Position numbers and translations under genes: made by a program. Below, one piece after another: positions 33,671 to 45,375 of a stretch of 64,000 bases of DNA (the first letter of the stretch is position 1; every line of letters starts with the position of its first letter). The notes under the pieces are model-generated. The model saw nothing but the letters and a program-made list of their open reading frames with translations. It made no database searches and was not told the DNA's origin. This stretch comes from Lineolata rhizophorae (taxonomy: Eukaryota; Ascomycota; Dothideomycetes; Lineolatales; Lineolataceae), in assembly GCA_010093515.1 (NCBI GenBank), contig MU001695.1:417862-481861 (forward strand). The letters run 5' to 3'.

Positions 33671-34703
33671 ATGGACCCGTCGAGCAAAAAGCGGGCCCTC
33701 TCCCCCGAAGGCGACGCCGCGCCTCCGACCGCATTACCGCCACGCCCCTCCACGACATCCCTACCCCCCTCTCCCCACGACACCAAGCGTCTCCGCACGG
33801 AGACCACGGCCAGAATCACGGCCTCAACCTCCCCATCCACCCTCCTCCTCACTCCTCCCTCGCTCCCCACCGACGCCGGCGACGACACGCCCCCTGACCC
33901 CTCCACCCGCACCGCCCTCCGCGTTCTCGTCGCCGAAGCCGCCGCGCTCGCCGCCGTCTCGCGCCTCTACGCCACGTCCCCTGGCGCGCGCTCCGCCCTG
34001 GCGCGCGCGGTCGAGGCGGTGGCAGCCACGCAGGGGCGCGTGGACGGTGGCTGTGGCGGACGAGGAGGAGGCAGGCTGGTGGTGTGCGGCGTGGGCAAGA
34101 GCGGGCTGGTGGGGCGCAAGACGGCGGCGACGATGAGGAGCCTGGGCGTGGGGTGCGGGTTCGTGCATGCCGGGGAGGCGGCGCACGGGGACTTGGGGGA
34201 CGTGAGGGAGGTGAGTGCGTTGGTTCGATCTGCGTTGGGTTGAGGCGGGTTGAGCAGAGGGCGTGGGCGGGTTGCGGATGTGCGTCTAACCGGAGACTTC
34301 GCGGCTTCCTGCGTAGAACGACGTCCTCCTCTTCATATCCTTCTCCGGCCGCACGCCCGAGCTCCTGTCCCTGATCCCGCACCTCCCTGCCTCCGTCCCC
34401 GTCCTCGCCCTCACCGCCCACACTGAGCCTTCGGCCTGCCCGCTGCTCGTCGCCGCCACGGCCGCCGCTCCCGCGCGCACGACCATTCTGCTCCCGGCGC
34501 CCATCTTAGAGCCCGAGGAGGTGGCGTTTGGCGTGGCGGCGCCGACGTGTAGCACTACGGTGGCGATGGCGGTCGGAGATGCGCTAGCGTTGGCGGTTGC
34601 GGAAAGGGTGTACGAGGGGAAGGAGGGGGCTGTGGCGGAGGCGTTTCGGCGGAATCATCCCGGTGGGGCGATTGGGAGTGTGAGTGGTGGTGGTGGGCGA
34701 TGA
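33671..34703 (+). CDS. SIS-domain sugar-phosphate isomerase, KpsF/GutQ-like, without CBS domains
   Basis: Two exons, 33671-34210 and 34317-34703, across a 106-nt intron give 308 residues. The first 75 residues are Pro/Ser/Thr-rich and include an NLS-like KKR. The SIS domain then follows the KpsF pattern closely: GVGKSGLVGRKTAATM (about 140), HAGEAAHGDLGDV, LLFISFSGRTPELLSLIP, a region matching APTxSTT (APTCSTTVAMAVGDALA) and NHPGGAIG with the conserved histidine. In bacteria this family interconverts ribulose-5-phosphate and arabinose-5-phosphate for Kdo synthesis; it normally carries two CBS domains, absent here. Fungi do not make Kdo lipopolysaccharide, so the substrate is unknown. The protein ends soon after the last motif, in a Gly/Ser-rich tail, so a missed 3' exon is possible. 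Confidence 0.8.
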
Positions 34704-36010
34704 GCGACGTATGGAGCGTACGGGGCGTGTAGATAATGGACGTAGAGCTGCAAGCGTGGCCCGAATTGTTGTTCGCTTAGGAGAGGTCGTAGCGGCGCAA
34801 TAACAACTATTCCTAGACGAATATTATGAATGTTGTTTCGTCTCACCCAGCATGGGTCTGTTTAGAACTTCTTAGTATGGGAAAACCTACTGCGCCACTC
34901 TCATTGGCCGGCAGCTAGGCCTTTGGACCGATAAATTGCCTCATTTGGAATAGTAGGCGTACGCTTAGTGGCTAGTACCATCGTTCAATCCGACCAATTG
35001 CTTACCTTGTACCCGGCTTCATATTGCCCATTCTCGATCCTGGAAGGGAGAGAAAACAGTGAAAAGTAAGAAAGGGGTCAGAGTGACCACTCAATATTGT
35101 GAGCTTGTTACCCCATTCGGCACCGGATCTGTCTCCTCCGCACTGCCGCACTCCGCAATGGCCCGAGCCGGGATTCAATCACCGAACCGGCCGAAGCTAT
35201 CTCAAAAAACGAGTCATAATAAACCCCGCCCTGCTCCTAGAAAGCGGGCAGGCACTCACGGCCACTAGGATGGCTATTCCGGACGGGCAGTTCTCCTCAT
35301 TGTTTCAGTGCGAACGAACAAATCGGACCAGCCCGCTCCGTGCTGAATACGGCAAGCTTCTCGGGGAACGGACCATTGACTACGTGCCAAGCCTATATGA
35401 ACTTAGGTATATCGTCGACCTTATGCCGCGAGTGCTATGGAGGTGAAGGCTCGAGCGTGATCGCATACGCAGATCAATTGCGTGTTCGCGAGATGCCTCC
35501 CATCCGTCCGCTGGATGAGTAGCATGGCTTGTCGGCCAGCATGCAGGTACGGACAAAGTACGGGCGCTCGTTGTCCACGCAGTGAAAGGCCTGCAGATGC
35601 CCCATCAGGCAACCGAGAGACGCGCGCATGTAACCGGGAACTTACCCCGGATTTAATATATTAAATAGATGTACTACGCAACTACCTACATAGTACATGC
35701 CCATCCGCCCGCGATCCCCAGGCTAAGTTCGCAGCCCGTCTATTTCGACGCCTAGGGCCAATGTAAAATGGCAACTCTGGGCCATTCTGCCCAGCCGGAC
35801 CTTGCCTCGCCGCGCCAGGGACAGAGGGGAACATGTCCTAATATATTGAGGTGCTGCATTGCTACATAAGAGAAGAGGGCCCTCGAGGTGCAATTGCGCC
35901 TTTCAGGAGATAAATAAAACAGAAAGATGCTGTAGTTCGTAATAGACTCCTGGATCAGTCTCCTAAACGCATCTTCGCGCCCTCGTCCGCCGTGATTCTC
36001 CTGCGCCATA
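34704..36010. other. Intergenic region before the GH5 gene
   Basis: About 1.3 kb, partly AT-rich. No gene, tRNA or named repeat was recognised. The last 100 bases are the probable leader of the GH5 gene. Confidence 0.4.
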
Positions 36011-37534
36011 ATGAAGTTCACCGGATCCTTCCTCGCCCTCCTTCACACCTTCGCCGCCGCCCTCCCCAGCTCCGCTCCCAACTGCACCGTTTCGCCGTCT
36101 TCGCAATGGACGTCGCCCACCTCATTCGACCGCTCCGCCTGGGTGGTCCGCAACGGAACAGCGCTGTACCTCTCCGACGGGACGCGCTGGACGGGCTCCG
36201 GGCCCAACATCTACTGGCTCGGCCTCGACGAGAACGTGGTGCCGCCCGCGGACGAGCCCTATGACGCGGCGACCAAGTCGAGCTACCCGACCAAGGGCCG
36301 CGTCACGGAGATGATGAACGTGCTCAACGTCATGGGGGCCAACCACATAAGGGCGCACACGCTTGGTGTCAGCTTCGGGAACCCGCTCGCGCTGATGCCG
36401 GAGCGGGGCGTCATCAATGAGGATGCCTGGGAGGCCATCGACTGGGCAGTCTATCAGGCGGGAACGCACGGCATCAGGCTGTCGGTGCCGTTGGTGGACA
36501 ACTATGTGAGTGCATCCTAGCCAGTGACAGCGGGGTAAGTTGCGCAAGCCTTGGGCCACTGACCGCAACGCATAGGATTACTATCACGGCGGCAAGTTCA
36601 ACTTCCTGCGCTGGCGCGGCATCGACATGACGAGCTCCGACCTACCGTAAGTCTTTGCCCCCTTCGAAAACAAAAATCCGCCCTCTCGATAAGGTCAAGA
36701 AGCTAAAAGCGGAACGGTGCAGTGACGACCGCGTCCAGCTCTTCTACACGGACCCGGACATCATCTCCGACTTCAAGTTCTACATCAACGCGCTGCTCAC
36801 GCACATGAACCCCTACACGGGGCTGACCTACGCCGACGACCCCACCATCTTCGCCTACGAGACGGGCAACGAGCTCGGCGGGCCCGTCTTCCAGGACAAG
36901 GCCGTGCCCGTTGCCTGGACGCGCGAAATCGCCCAGTTCGTCAAGGAGCTGGCGCCGCGCAAGCTCGTCGTCGACGGCACCTACGGCGTCAAGGAAGGGG
37001 CGCTGGCGATCGAAGAGGTCGACATTTACTCCAACCACTATTATCCGGTCGATAATGCGAAGTTGAGCGCAGACTTGGAAACGGTGGGAGAGGCGGGCAA
37101 GGTGTATTTCGCGGGCGAGTACGATTGGTCGGATGCGGGGCTGGATAGCTGGTTGAGCTTGATCGAGGAGAGGCAGGGCATGGACGAGCCCGTCATCGCC
37201 GGAGGTAAGCTCGCGATTGAGTATCGGGCGCGACGGGCGCGTTGGCTGACGGATGACGCAGATCAGTTCTGGAGCTTGTTCGGCCACGACGTGCCGGACT
37301 GCTCGACCTTCGTCCCGCACGATGTAAGAGTCCCGCGAAGGGTGTAGACTTGCGTGAATGAAAGCTAATGCGGAACGCTAGGACGGCCAAACGATGCATT
37401 ACAACAATCCCGCCAATACGCCAGAGATCAACGGCTACATCGCACGCGTCCGGCAGCACTTCTTCACGATGAACGACCAAGCTGTGGCACTGGAAACTCC
37501 CGAGGCGCCGTGTCCCGGGCCAACGTGTAGTTAA
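36011..37534 (+). CDS. Secreted GH5-family beta-mannanase-like glycosidase
   Basis: Five exons, 36011-36505, 36576-36646, 36723-37204, 37262-37323 and 37382-37534, give 420 residues. A signal peptide is evident (MKFTGSFLALLHTFAAALP), so the enzyme is probably secreted. The GH5 active site is intact: acid/base Glu239 in ETGNELGG and nucleophile Glu321 in FAGEYDW, with SNHYYPV between them. The start of the barrel is RTHLG-like (NHIRAHTLGVSFG). GH5 enzymes of this form cleave beta-1,4-mannans, so plant or fungal wall polysaccharide is the likely substrate; the exact activity is inferred. All introns are 57-76 nt and phase-matched. The carboxy end is Cys-containing (APCPGPTCS) without a visible carbohydrate-binding module. 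Confidence 0.88.
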
Positions 37535-38149
37535 ATTTCAGCGCCGAAGTGCAGCTCAACAAGATGTTCTTTGGAGATCAAAAAACACAACCTATTTGTA
37601 TTTGATCGTGAGAGGGCGACGTCCAAGGCGATCAAGAAAATTCCTCTAGTGAACGTAGATTGCTCGCTATCGGCATTGAGACCCCGGGAGTCAAGTGGCC
37701 TAAATTCGTAGGATATTCGATCTATTGAGCAGAGTCGATAGTACGGGCATCGGTGCGAAATATCGTACAATTCATCTAAGCATTGGCGTATATACCGTGA
37801 GGTTCTTAGAGTAATCGAACACCGGCTGGTAGAGTAGAACGAGAAAAAAAAAAGGCTCAAGTTTGGTGATAACAGCTTGCGGAGGAGCTCGGGCCACGGA
37901 ACAAGCTCGACTCCGCGCCGCGCACGTGATCACATTTTTTTGTCTTGCCTCGCATCATCCCGGAGCCGGAACCCATCTCCAAGCACACACGTCGCCGCCC
38001 TGCATCTATCTCGCTACGTCCCCTGATACCTAATCGCTGCTTGATTTGGGGCCGAGGGTTCTTCCCGAAGACTCCGCCCCCGCATTTCGTTTGTACGCTC
38101 GGGGACACAGGCGTGGAGCGCGTAGCCCGGACGCAAATCGCACGCGGCG
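37535..38149. other. Intergenic region and TIM17 promoter
   Basis: Nothing coding is seen. A CACGTGATCAC motif at about 37924-37934 lies some 220 bp before the TIM17 start and contains the same CACGTGA core (TCACGTG on the other strand) as the cluster near 33.2 kb. A homopolymer A run lies at about 37843. Confidence 0.45.
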
Positions 38150-38903
38150 ATGGATCACTCAAGAGACCCGTGCCCGTGGGTGGCTCTGTCGGACTTTGGC
38201 GGCGCCTTTTGCATGGGAGTAAGTATCTTGTGTCTACCGCGCTCACGCAATTCGTGCAGAAGCTTACTGTTCTGTAACTAGGCAATCGGAGGCGCAGGTT
38301 CGCCATTCCACCCCTTTCGACCACGCGACCCTATACGCTAACAGAACAACGCAGTATGGCATGGTGTGAAAGGCTTTAGGAATAGCCCGTATGGCGAGCG
38401 ACGAATCGGCGGTACGTCCTCGGCCAGGTCGGAGCGCGGCACAAGAAAAGGAAATGGCTAACGCGAGCGTCATGTGCAGCGATAACGGCGATCAAGGCGC
38501 GCGCTCCCGTCCTCGGCGGCAATTTCGGCGTCTGGGGTGGCCTCTTCATGACCTTTGACTGCGCCGTCAAGGGCATCCGTAAGAAAGAGGATCCGTGGAA
38601 CGCTATCATCGCCGGCTTCTTCACGGGTGAGTCGGAACCTGCCTCATCCGACCTCAACCCCTTCTTCCCCCCCCAATTATGCTAGAATACAGATTGTACT
38701 TACGACGGCCGTGATTCATAATAGGTGGTTCGCTCGCAATCCGCGGCGGTGCGCGCGCGATGCGGAACAGCGCCATCGGCTGCGGGATCCTGCTCGCCGT
38801 CATCGAGGGCGTCGGTATCGGGTTCCAGCGGATGATGGCAGAGCAGAACACGCGGCTCGAACCACCTCCGCTACCGCCGCAGCAACAAAAAATGCCGGCA
38901 TAA
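38150..38903 (+). CDS. tim17: Mitochondrial import subunit Tim17
   Basis: Tim17 is a four-helix inner-membrane subunit of the TIM23 presequence translocase. Five exons, 38150-38218, 38282-38297, 38355-38411, 38480-38626 and 38725-38903, give 155 residues, the usual family length. The sequence starts [20 protein letters not shown] and continues [46 protein letters not shown] and [17 protein letters not shown], all strongly conserved. Exon 2 is a 16-nt micro-exon encoding AIGGA plus one base; without it the frame breaks. Family glycine-zipper residues are present in each helix. The C-terminal tail is Pro/Gln-rich. The conserved cysteine near the N-terminus (Cys8) is present. Confidence 0.95.
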
Positions 38904-39544
38904 GTTTCTTGGAGGAGACGCATTTCGAGCGGTACCCCGGAGGTGGGTACCGCCGCGCGTAAACTTGCGAGCGCGCTCTTAAGCGGCCATTTTAGGCCAT
39001 TTATGAAGGTGCTGATCGTTGCGGAACACTTTTACGGGCGGGTAGTGTCCACTGTCTATAACGTCTTGTCTGCATGGGTGTGCGGTTTTGGGATACTGGG
39101 CGTCACTGTAGTTTCTTTTCCAGTCCGCCCGCTAGACTCTCTCCTCTTCTTCGGATTGCATTTCTAATTCCAGAACTACTGGGTGCTTCAGAAGGTTGGT
39201 TTTAGCCTTGCAGTTGGCGTCAATGCAAGGCACTGATCGATAATGTAAAATGCGTTGTATCATAGAGGGGCGGCATGGCCGTCCGCATACATCAACGTTG
39301 ATATTCCCTACAGTATTTTGTCGTTGTTTTTGTGCGGGTTGTACTTTTTTGTACCCATTGCCTCTCTTAGCGGCTTCTGGTGAAGACCTAGGTGTTGGCT
39401 CTACAGTAAGTGTGGCCTCCTCTTTTGCATAAAATAGGCTAACCGAACAAACACACCAGGTGTCGTTACAGCGTATGGCTAATCTAAATTAATTCTACGC
39501 ATTTCAATCGTCGAAGCATCCCGCGATCAGGTAGCCAACGTGCC
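38904..39544. other. Convergent 3' intergenic region
   Basis: Separates TIM17 (+) from the transporter gene (-). AT-rich in its second half; no gene seen. Confidence 0.4.
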
Positions 39545-41294
39545 CTACGCCTTGCTCTGCTCCTCCGTCTCGGAGCTCTCCTCAGCCCGGCCCTCCACCG
39601 TTTGCGTCTCCTTGATGCCCATCGCACTGGTATCGTACCCATTCCGCTCGAGATACTCGCGGAAGCGCACGTCCTCGGCCTCGATGGTATCCTGGCCGAT
39701 TTCGGGCAGCAGGAAGAGGGCCAGGCAGCCCGAAAAGATGGCCAGGGAGCTGCCGACGAAGAAGGGGTCCTGGCCGGCGCGCGTCTCGTTGGGCGCGTTG
39801 TTCTGGATCACAGGCAGCAGCCAGGAGCCGACGAAGGCGCCGACCTTGCCGATGGCCGCCGCGATACCGTAGTATTGGCCGCTAGTGGAGGCTGTCAGGT
39901 TTGGCGTGACTGACCGATCAAACGGGGCGCACTTACCGGATTGCGGTTGCGCTCGTCTTGCTGGCGACGAGGCCGATGTTGTCGCCTGGACCGACCTCGC
40001 CCAGCGCGAGAAAGACGCCGTACACGACGACGAAGCCGGCCACGTTCTCGGGCCTGTTAAGGTACGAGTAGCAGCCGGCCATGATGAAGCCGACGATGCC
40101 CTGCAGGATGACGCCGGCGGCGAGGGTGCGCTTGGGCCCCAGCCAGGGCACGTCGGCGAGGAAGGACCCCAGGATACAGCCGGGCATGTAGAAGAAGTTG
40201 AGCAGGACGTTCCAGCCGAAGCTCTTCCAGAGGGGCGAGCCATCGCCCAGCAGGTTGTCCAGGATCGAGCTCGAGTATATGCCGAAGCTGTAGGCGGAAA
40301 AGTCGTAGACGAACCAGATGAGGCTGACGACGGCGAGCCGGAACCAGTACAGCTTGGCGCAGAGCAGCCAGGGCGTCTGGGCATGCGCCATGGTCTCGCG
40401 CTTGTAGGCCTCGGGCTCCTGCAGCTTGATGCGCAGGTAGAGGAGCGAGAGGGGCGGGACGACGCCCAGGCCGAGGCAGACGCGCCAGGCGGCGCGCAGG
40501 TGGTCTTCGGTGGTAGCGAGGACCTGGGACAGCCATGGTATTCGCATGAGGGGCAAGATCTTTCAAGGCAAGCGAGGAACGAGCCGGAGAGGACGTACCA
40601 CGATCATGGGCACCAGCGCGGCGACAACGAAGCCGAAGTCGATCTGCACGTTTGTGAACAGGATGAACCACCGGTTGCGCGTGCCGGCCTTCAGCTCGCC
40701 GGTGCTCTCGGCGCAGCCCACGCTCCCCGCCGGATACTCGCCGCCGATGCCAATGCCAAGGAAGAAGCGGTATGCGGCGAGGGCGGCGAAGAGACCGCCG
40801 GCGCTGCCGCCGGCGCCGTAGGCGCCTGCGCCGAGCGCCGCGAAGACGATTATGATGAGGGTCGAGGCGAGGAGCGACCATTTGCGCGAGTAATGGTCCG
40901 AGGTGTAGCCGAAGAAGAGCATGCCGACAACGGTGCCCGCGAAGGTGATGGAGGCGACGTTGCTCTGCGCCGAGGACTGGGTGTAGGCGTCGGCGTAGAT
41001 GGTGGAGAGCATGGTGTTGACAGAGCCGATTACCTAGGGGGTAACGGCCAAAGTTTCAGCAATTTATGCCACGATACTAGACAAGGCGCACGTCGTTGAC
41101 TGAGAGCAGTTGGGGGGAGAGCTACGAACACCGTTGAGGTAGCCGTCGCTGAAGAGCCCGGCACCGCACGCAATGACGGGCCATAGACGCTCCCAGCGGC
41201 CCTTGCCGGAGTTCACGATGCTGATCCGGCGCTCGGCCTCCTGGGATGCATCTGGCGTGCCGGGTAACGCGTCTTCAGTAGTAACCTTTGACAT
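39545..41294 (-). CDS. MFS transporter, Git1-like (glycerophosphodiester/phosphate clade)
   Basis: Four exons on the minus strand, 41294-41130, 41033-40599, 40523-39937 and 39881-39545, give 507 residues. It belongs to the major facilitator superfamily, in the clade with yeast Git1 and Pho84 that imports glycerophospho-compounds or phosphate with protons. Seen are the start PVIACGAGLFSDGYLNG, the loop motif GYTSDHYSRKW between helices 2 and 3, GIGIGGEYPAGSVGCAE in helix 4, WFVYDFSAYSFGIYSSSI in helix 7 and PEIGQDTIEAEDVRF after helix 12. Twelve hydrophobic segments can be traced. Substrate is inferred. The start at 41294 is preferred over an upstream in-frame codon because it gives the usual short cytosolic leader. 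The donor of intron 1 is GTTCGT, slightly unusual. Confidence 0.87.
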
Positions 41295-44004
41295 TTTCCG
41301 CTGTTCGAGCACAGAGTCGTCCGCGGGAAGTAAAATACCAGACTCGGGGAACTAGCTACCGACCAAGGCCAAAAGACAAACTTAGCGGGGTGACAGCCAA
41401 CACCCTTTTAAAGGCGCTCGCACGACCCGTAGATGCAACATCCTAGGTAACTCGGCATTGCCGATCATGTGCCAGCATCCGCGGTGACCACCATCCCACT
41501 CCTGTCGTCGTGCCGATCTGAGCCCCTAGCGCCTGATCAACAACGCCCGACTTTTCTGCAGAACGCTCTGCTTGGGTGTCCCACGCTGCGGCGACTCCAG
41601 CGGGGGCCAGATTGCCCACGACGGGAAGGTCGTCACCACTCATTGTACCCTGTGTAGGTACCCACCTAGGCCGTCCCGGGCAGGCGGTCGGAAATAGCGC
41701 CGCGCAAGGCGTGTGGGCACATGGCTCGCACGTATACTAGCAAGTGTGAGAACAGTAAGTGGGCGTAAGTGGAGAATCACTTGGGTTGAGTCGTGATTTC
41801 GTTCGGATTAGTGCCTACAGCTTCTCAGCATGTGAGCGAGTCTATGGACAAAAGATAGGAGCGTGCTTCTGGGGACTGGTTCGAAAGAAGCCTTCCTGTT
41901 CGACAATGAGATCTGAGCCAACCACTCGTAGCGCTCGTGATCGCTCGCTCGTTGGCTGGGCGTCACTTTTTAGGCCCCGGGCCCGCGATGATCGGGGTCC
42001 GCGACCAAGCTTTCGGCCAAGCCGCCCTAGCGCAATCAAGCCTCCGGGCGGTTGTCCGATCGGGGCCTTGGCCGTCCGCCGGCTGATGGCCCTATTAGGT
42101 AGGTATCTAGGCGGGTAGGGACCTGCTACGTACGTAGGTACTTCCGCCTAGGTAGAGACATACCTGCTTCCTTCGGAGATGACTCACAGTTTGTACGTAG
42201 CAGGTACGTAGTTGGTACGTACAAACCCATGTCCCCACGATACTTGGATCTCTCGCCACGCCCCTCTCAACTCCTCCCGACTCCTCCCTTCTCCCTCTCC
42301 ACCATATCTTTTCTCTCCACCACAATACCATCGACCGCCATGCTACGCCACCCCAGCAATTAGTAATACCAAGTCGCCTAAGTAGTACTCAGTGCCACTA
42401 ACGAGAAGTTCGTTTTTCCGTCAAACCCTATTCGCAGCTCCAGTTCCCAAAAAGATATCTCTCATATCGGACCTTAGCTTCTCTCCCTTCTTCTTGCAAC
42501 AACTAGCCCGCATTTCATGTATTGCTACGCAGATATTTGCTGCCTGGTGGCTACCATTCACATCTGCGACCATCCAACCCCTCCGGTCGGTAGCAGAAGC
42601 GATCTCATGCCCTCTTTTCAGCAATTCCGACACTTCCAGGCACCGGAAGGGAGGCCAAACCTATTCGGAGGATCCATCTGAGAATGACGTTGTCCATGGG
42701 CCACAACTGTGACGGTCATGGCTGACCGGAACAGTGTGCAATTCCTCGTGAGCGTTCTAAACCGACATCACCGACTTTAGTCTGTCAGATGAAGACCGCA
42801 CCAATACTTTGCAAATCTCCCCGGGACTAGGAATGGGACCTCCATAGCCTCATACCTACATCTCACATCCCATGAGAAACAAGTACCAAAGGTATTCAAT
42901 TGGCCCGGTCGCTTGCGGAAGCGATGACTCCAGCGGCGTCACTGTTGTGAGCCACCCGTAGCCCTGCTTCGTCGCACTGCATGGATAGGTCGAATACTTA
43001 CCCAGGTAGAGGGTAAAGCGGTTCAGTCTCGAAATTTTTTGCGGGCAAGATGGGGGAATTTCGTGGGACCTCTTCCTCTTCCACGCGTTGTTTCGTGGAG
43101 CCACGGCCGGGAAAGGTGGATTCTTCGTGAACGTCCGAAAGATCTTGTCAGCGACAAGGAGTATGTCTCCATGTTAGCCCCCCTTTTTTTCGTCTAGCGC
43201 TATTTAAAGGAGAGTCCTAACATTTGCCTGTAGATCATTTTGCGAACTACTATGTCATTCTGTTCTATTGGTAAGTGCTTTTCTTCTTCTAGTCCCTATT
43301 GTGGCTATTGATGTTAAAAGCGTGCTAGGTGCAAAAACAGCGTCGTATCTGCCTTTGTGCCCGTCGTTGGTTGGTACCGAAAACAATAGAACCGTGAACA
43401 ATAGCACCACAAATCATGCATGTCTTATCCTCCCGCGCTGCCTTGCTTTCTTTCAGATCTGGTGCCTTGCTTCTTGTCTCAGATACCCCTACCTATTTAC
43501 CTTGTTCTCAACACGCCGCAACGACAATATTTGCCGCTACACCATCTCTTTCTACGTGCACGCATCCGTGCAAATCCGGCCTCTCTTGCTTGTACCTCCG
43601 ACCCTATGCTGTCTCAACGAGCATGTCTCGCTAGTTCGGGAAGTAAGAGCTAACATTGGGGTACGCCGCCACGAGATGTAATAAGGAAGATGGAAGGAAC
43701 GGAAGGAAATACATAATCCATCGTTTGGCCACGATATCCGGAACGCTCATTTAGTTGCGCAGCGCCGCACAATTTTCATTCCCTTTGCAAAACGTGCGGC
43801 AGAGGCTTAGATTGCGAGAGCTGGTCCACGTTCGTGGTCTAGCTTAGTTTGACCTCCCTACGCCAGCCATCCAAAGGTCCAGCATCATTGACTGGGCAGT
43901 CCAGCATCTTCATCTCCAGCACACTCCACTTCCTCACCCTCCCCTTCCTCACCCTCCCTCCCTTCATCTTTTCCTCTCGAGCAATCTTGCCACTTTTACA
44001 CGCC
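41295..44004. other. Long intergenic region upstream of the orphan gene
   Basis: About 2.7 kb with no convincing gene. It includes TACGTAG-rich repeats (separate entry). A TATTTAAAGG at 43202-43211 precedes a short ATG frame at about 43254 with a possible 22-nt intron, too weak to annotate. The stretch 43915-43985 is strongly pyrimidine-rich and is probably the leader of the following gene. Confidence 0.4.
42090..42232. repeat. Imperfect TAGGTA / TACGTAGGTA repeats
   Basis: Words such as TAGGTAGGTA, CTACGTACGTAGGTA, CCTAGGTA and GTACGTAGCAGGTACGTAGTTGG recur in direct and inverted order over about 140 bp. The stretch can fold on itself. Similar intergenic TACCTAGG-type repeats are common in Sordariomycetes and have no assigned function. 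Confidence 0.65.
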
Positions 44005-45375
44005 ATGGAGCTTAAACCCATCACCCTCACCCTCGCACCCCCCACCTCCGCCTTTGCCCCCCAGCGCTGCTGTGCCACCACCGTCCGCCCGCCACACCGC
44101 CCCTGCCGCAACGTGACCGACCGCGCGAGCGGGCTCTGCGTGTGGCACGAAGAGTGTGGCCAGCGTCAGCATCATGGGCGGGTGAAGGAGGAGGCAGTGG
44201 TAACGAAGGAGTCCGAGTGCGATCTGTGGAATACAAGCGGGGATGATGGGAGCGCGAAGGCCGAGACAAAGGCGGAGGGGCACGAGCAGACCGGACGTGG
44301 ACTCGGCTACGAAGACTTTATGCTTTTCTCTGCGGACGCTGACGGATCGGGCGGCTGGGACGACTTTTGCCTGCCTACCACCGGATCCGGAGATGGCCTG
44401 CTCGATATCGCGCGCGTGGACGGCTACGACCGAAACTACGCTTCGACGCAGCCGCTCTTCTCGTCAACGGGCGATTACCTCGCCGGTTTCCGAGAGCGCG
44501 CCCACGGGCACAACTGCGCCAATCTCTCTGCTTACACCGGCAACGACAATTCGCAAACAGACTCCACTGTTGTAAGCGTCCCGACCGCAGCACGGCCTGT
44601 ACCGGCCACTCTCCCGCGCCTGCTTACGCAAGAGGCGGCATGTCTTAGTTTCGTCGATGACCGCGACTGGCACGGACACGCGCATGCGCACGCGCGGAGG
44701 GGGGAGAGCGGAGGTTCGAGAGGCGTGGAGCCAGAGGGCCATTGGTTGGGTGGGCTGCCGTGGCCAAGTCAGACGTACAGTGGCGGGGAGGGAGGACTAG
44801 AGGGGATGGAGGGAAGGGGGTACAGCAACGACAAAAACACCGGCATCAATGGCATATACGTGGGCGCGGATGCAGATATCCCCATACACGTGGACCCGGC
44901 TCTGGACATGAATACACCTAAAGTGATGGAGCACCAAGAGCGGCATGGAGACTTCCTCGTCGGTGAAGCTGGCGCGGGCGAGTTCGAAGACTTCCCTGCG
45001 CTAGGACAGGGCTTCGACTTCCCTTTCGGCGACCCCACCTCTGCGCTCTTTCCGCAGGCGCACAACCAGGACAACGGCAGCGGATATGCGACCATCCCTT
45101 ACGCCGGCATACCGGCGCCGCGGCGCGACAGCTCCATCTCGCCGTTCGACTTGAGTCCCCGCCTGGACATGCACGCCCCGTCCACCACCGAGACGCACGA
45201 CTCTCGCGCTTACAACGATAATGCCTACAATGGAGCGGCATTGACCAATAGTCTCCCTCCAGTGGCGACTGAGAGCCCGAGGGGTGCGACGAGCACGCCG
45301 ACGGTAGGGCGCACGCTGAAGGACCGGCAGGCGAGGCTGATGGCGTACTCGGGAGAAGAGGACAAGGCGGAGTAG
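44005..45375 (+). CDS. Orphan protein with N-terminal Cys/His cluster
   Basis: A 456-residue single-exon protein I do not recognise. Residues 20-55 contain a compact Cys/His set: RCCATT, HRPCRN, then GLCVWHEEC, with spacing Cys...Cys...Gly-x-Cys-x-x-His that resembles small zinc-binding motifs. The rest is acidic and Gly/Ser/Asp-rich, with HGHAHAHARR near residue 225 and likely disorder throughout. The C-terminus has a Thr/Ser/Pro-rich stretch followed by GRTLKDRQARLMAYSGEE. The composition (one small zinc-like module, long acidic region) would fit a nuclear regulator, but this is a guess. The frame is open back to 43849, yet the upstream part is a C/T-rich leader, so I start at the ATG at 44005. 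Codon use is normal for the region, which argues that it is real. Confidence 0.65.
   Translation: MELKPITLTLAPPTSAFAPQRCCATTVRPPHRPCRNVTDRASGLCVWHEECGQRQHHGRVKEEAVVTKESECDLWNTSGDDGSAKAETKAEGHEQTGRGLGYEDFMLFSADADGSGGWDDFCLPTTGSGDGLLDIARVDGYDRNYASTQPLFSSTGDYLAGFRERAHGHNCANLSAYTGNDNSQTDSTVVSVPTAARPVPATLPRLLTQEAACLSFVDDRDWHGHAHAHARRGESGGSRGVEPEGHWLGGLPWPSQTYSGGEGGLEGMEGRGYSNDKNTGINGIYVGADADIPIHVDPALDMNTPKVMEHQERHGDFLVGEAGAGEFEDFPALGQGFDFPFGDPTSALFPQAHNQDNGSGYATIPYAGIPAPRRDSSISPFDLSPRLDMHAPSTTETHDSRAYNDNAYNGAALTNSLPPVATESPRGATSTPTVGRTLKDRQARLMAYSGEEDKAE

Noticed and set aside
35160-35200. T-loop-like GGGATTCAATC suggesting a tRNA
   Set aside because: No matching acceptor, D or anticodon arms could be folded around it.
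39885-41099. 404-codon frame opposite the transporter
   Set aside because: It runs across the introns of the transporter and has only Gly/Ala/Asp/Glu-rich shadow composition.
43254-43681. Possible small gene with a TATA-like box and a 22-nt intron
   Set aside because: Intron too short, several alternative frames equally open, no recognised content.
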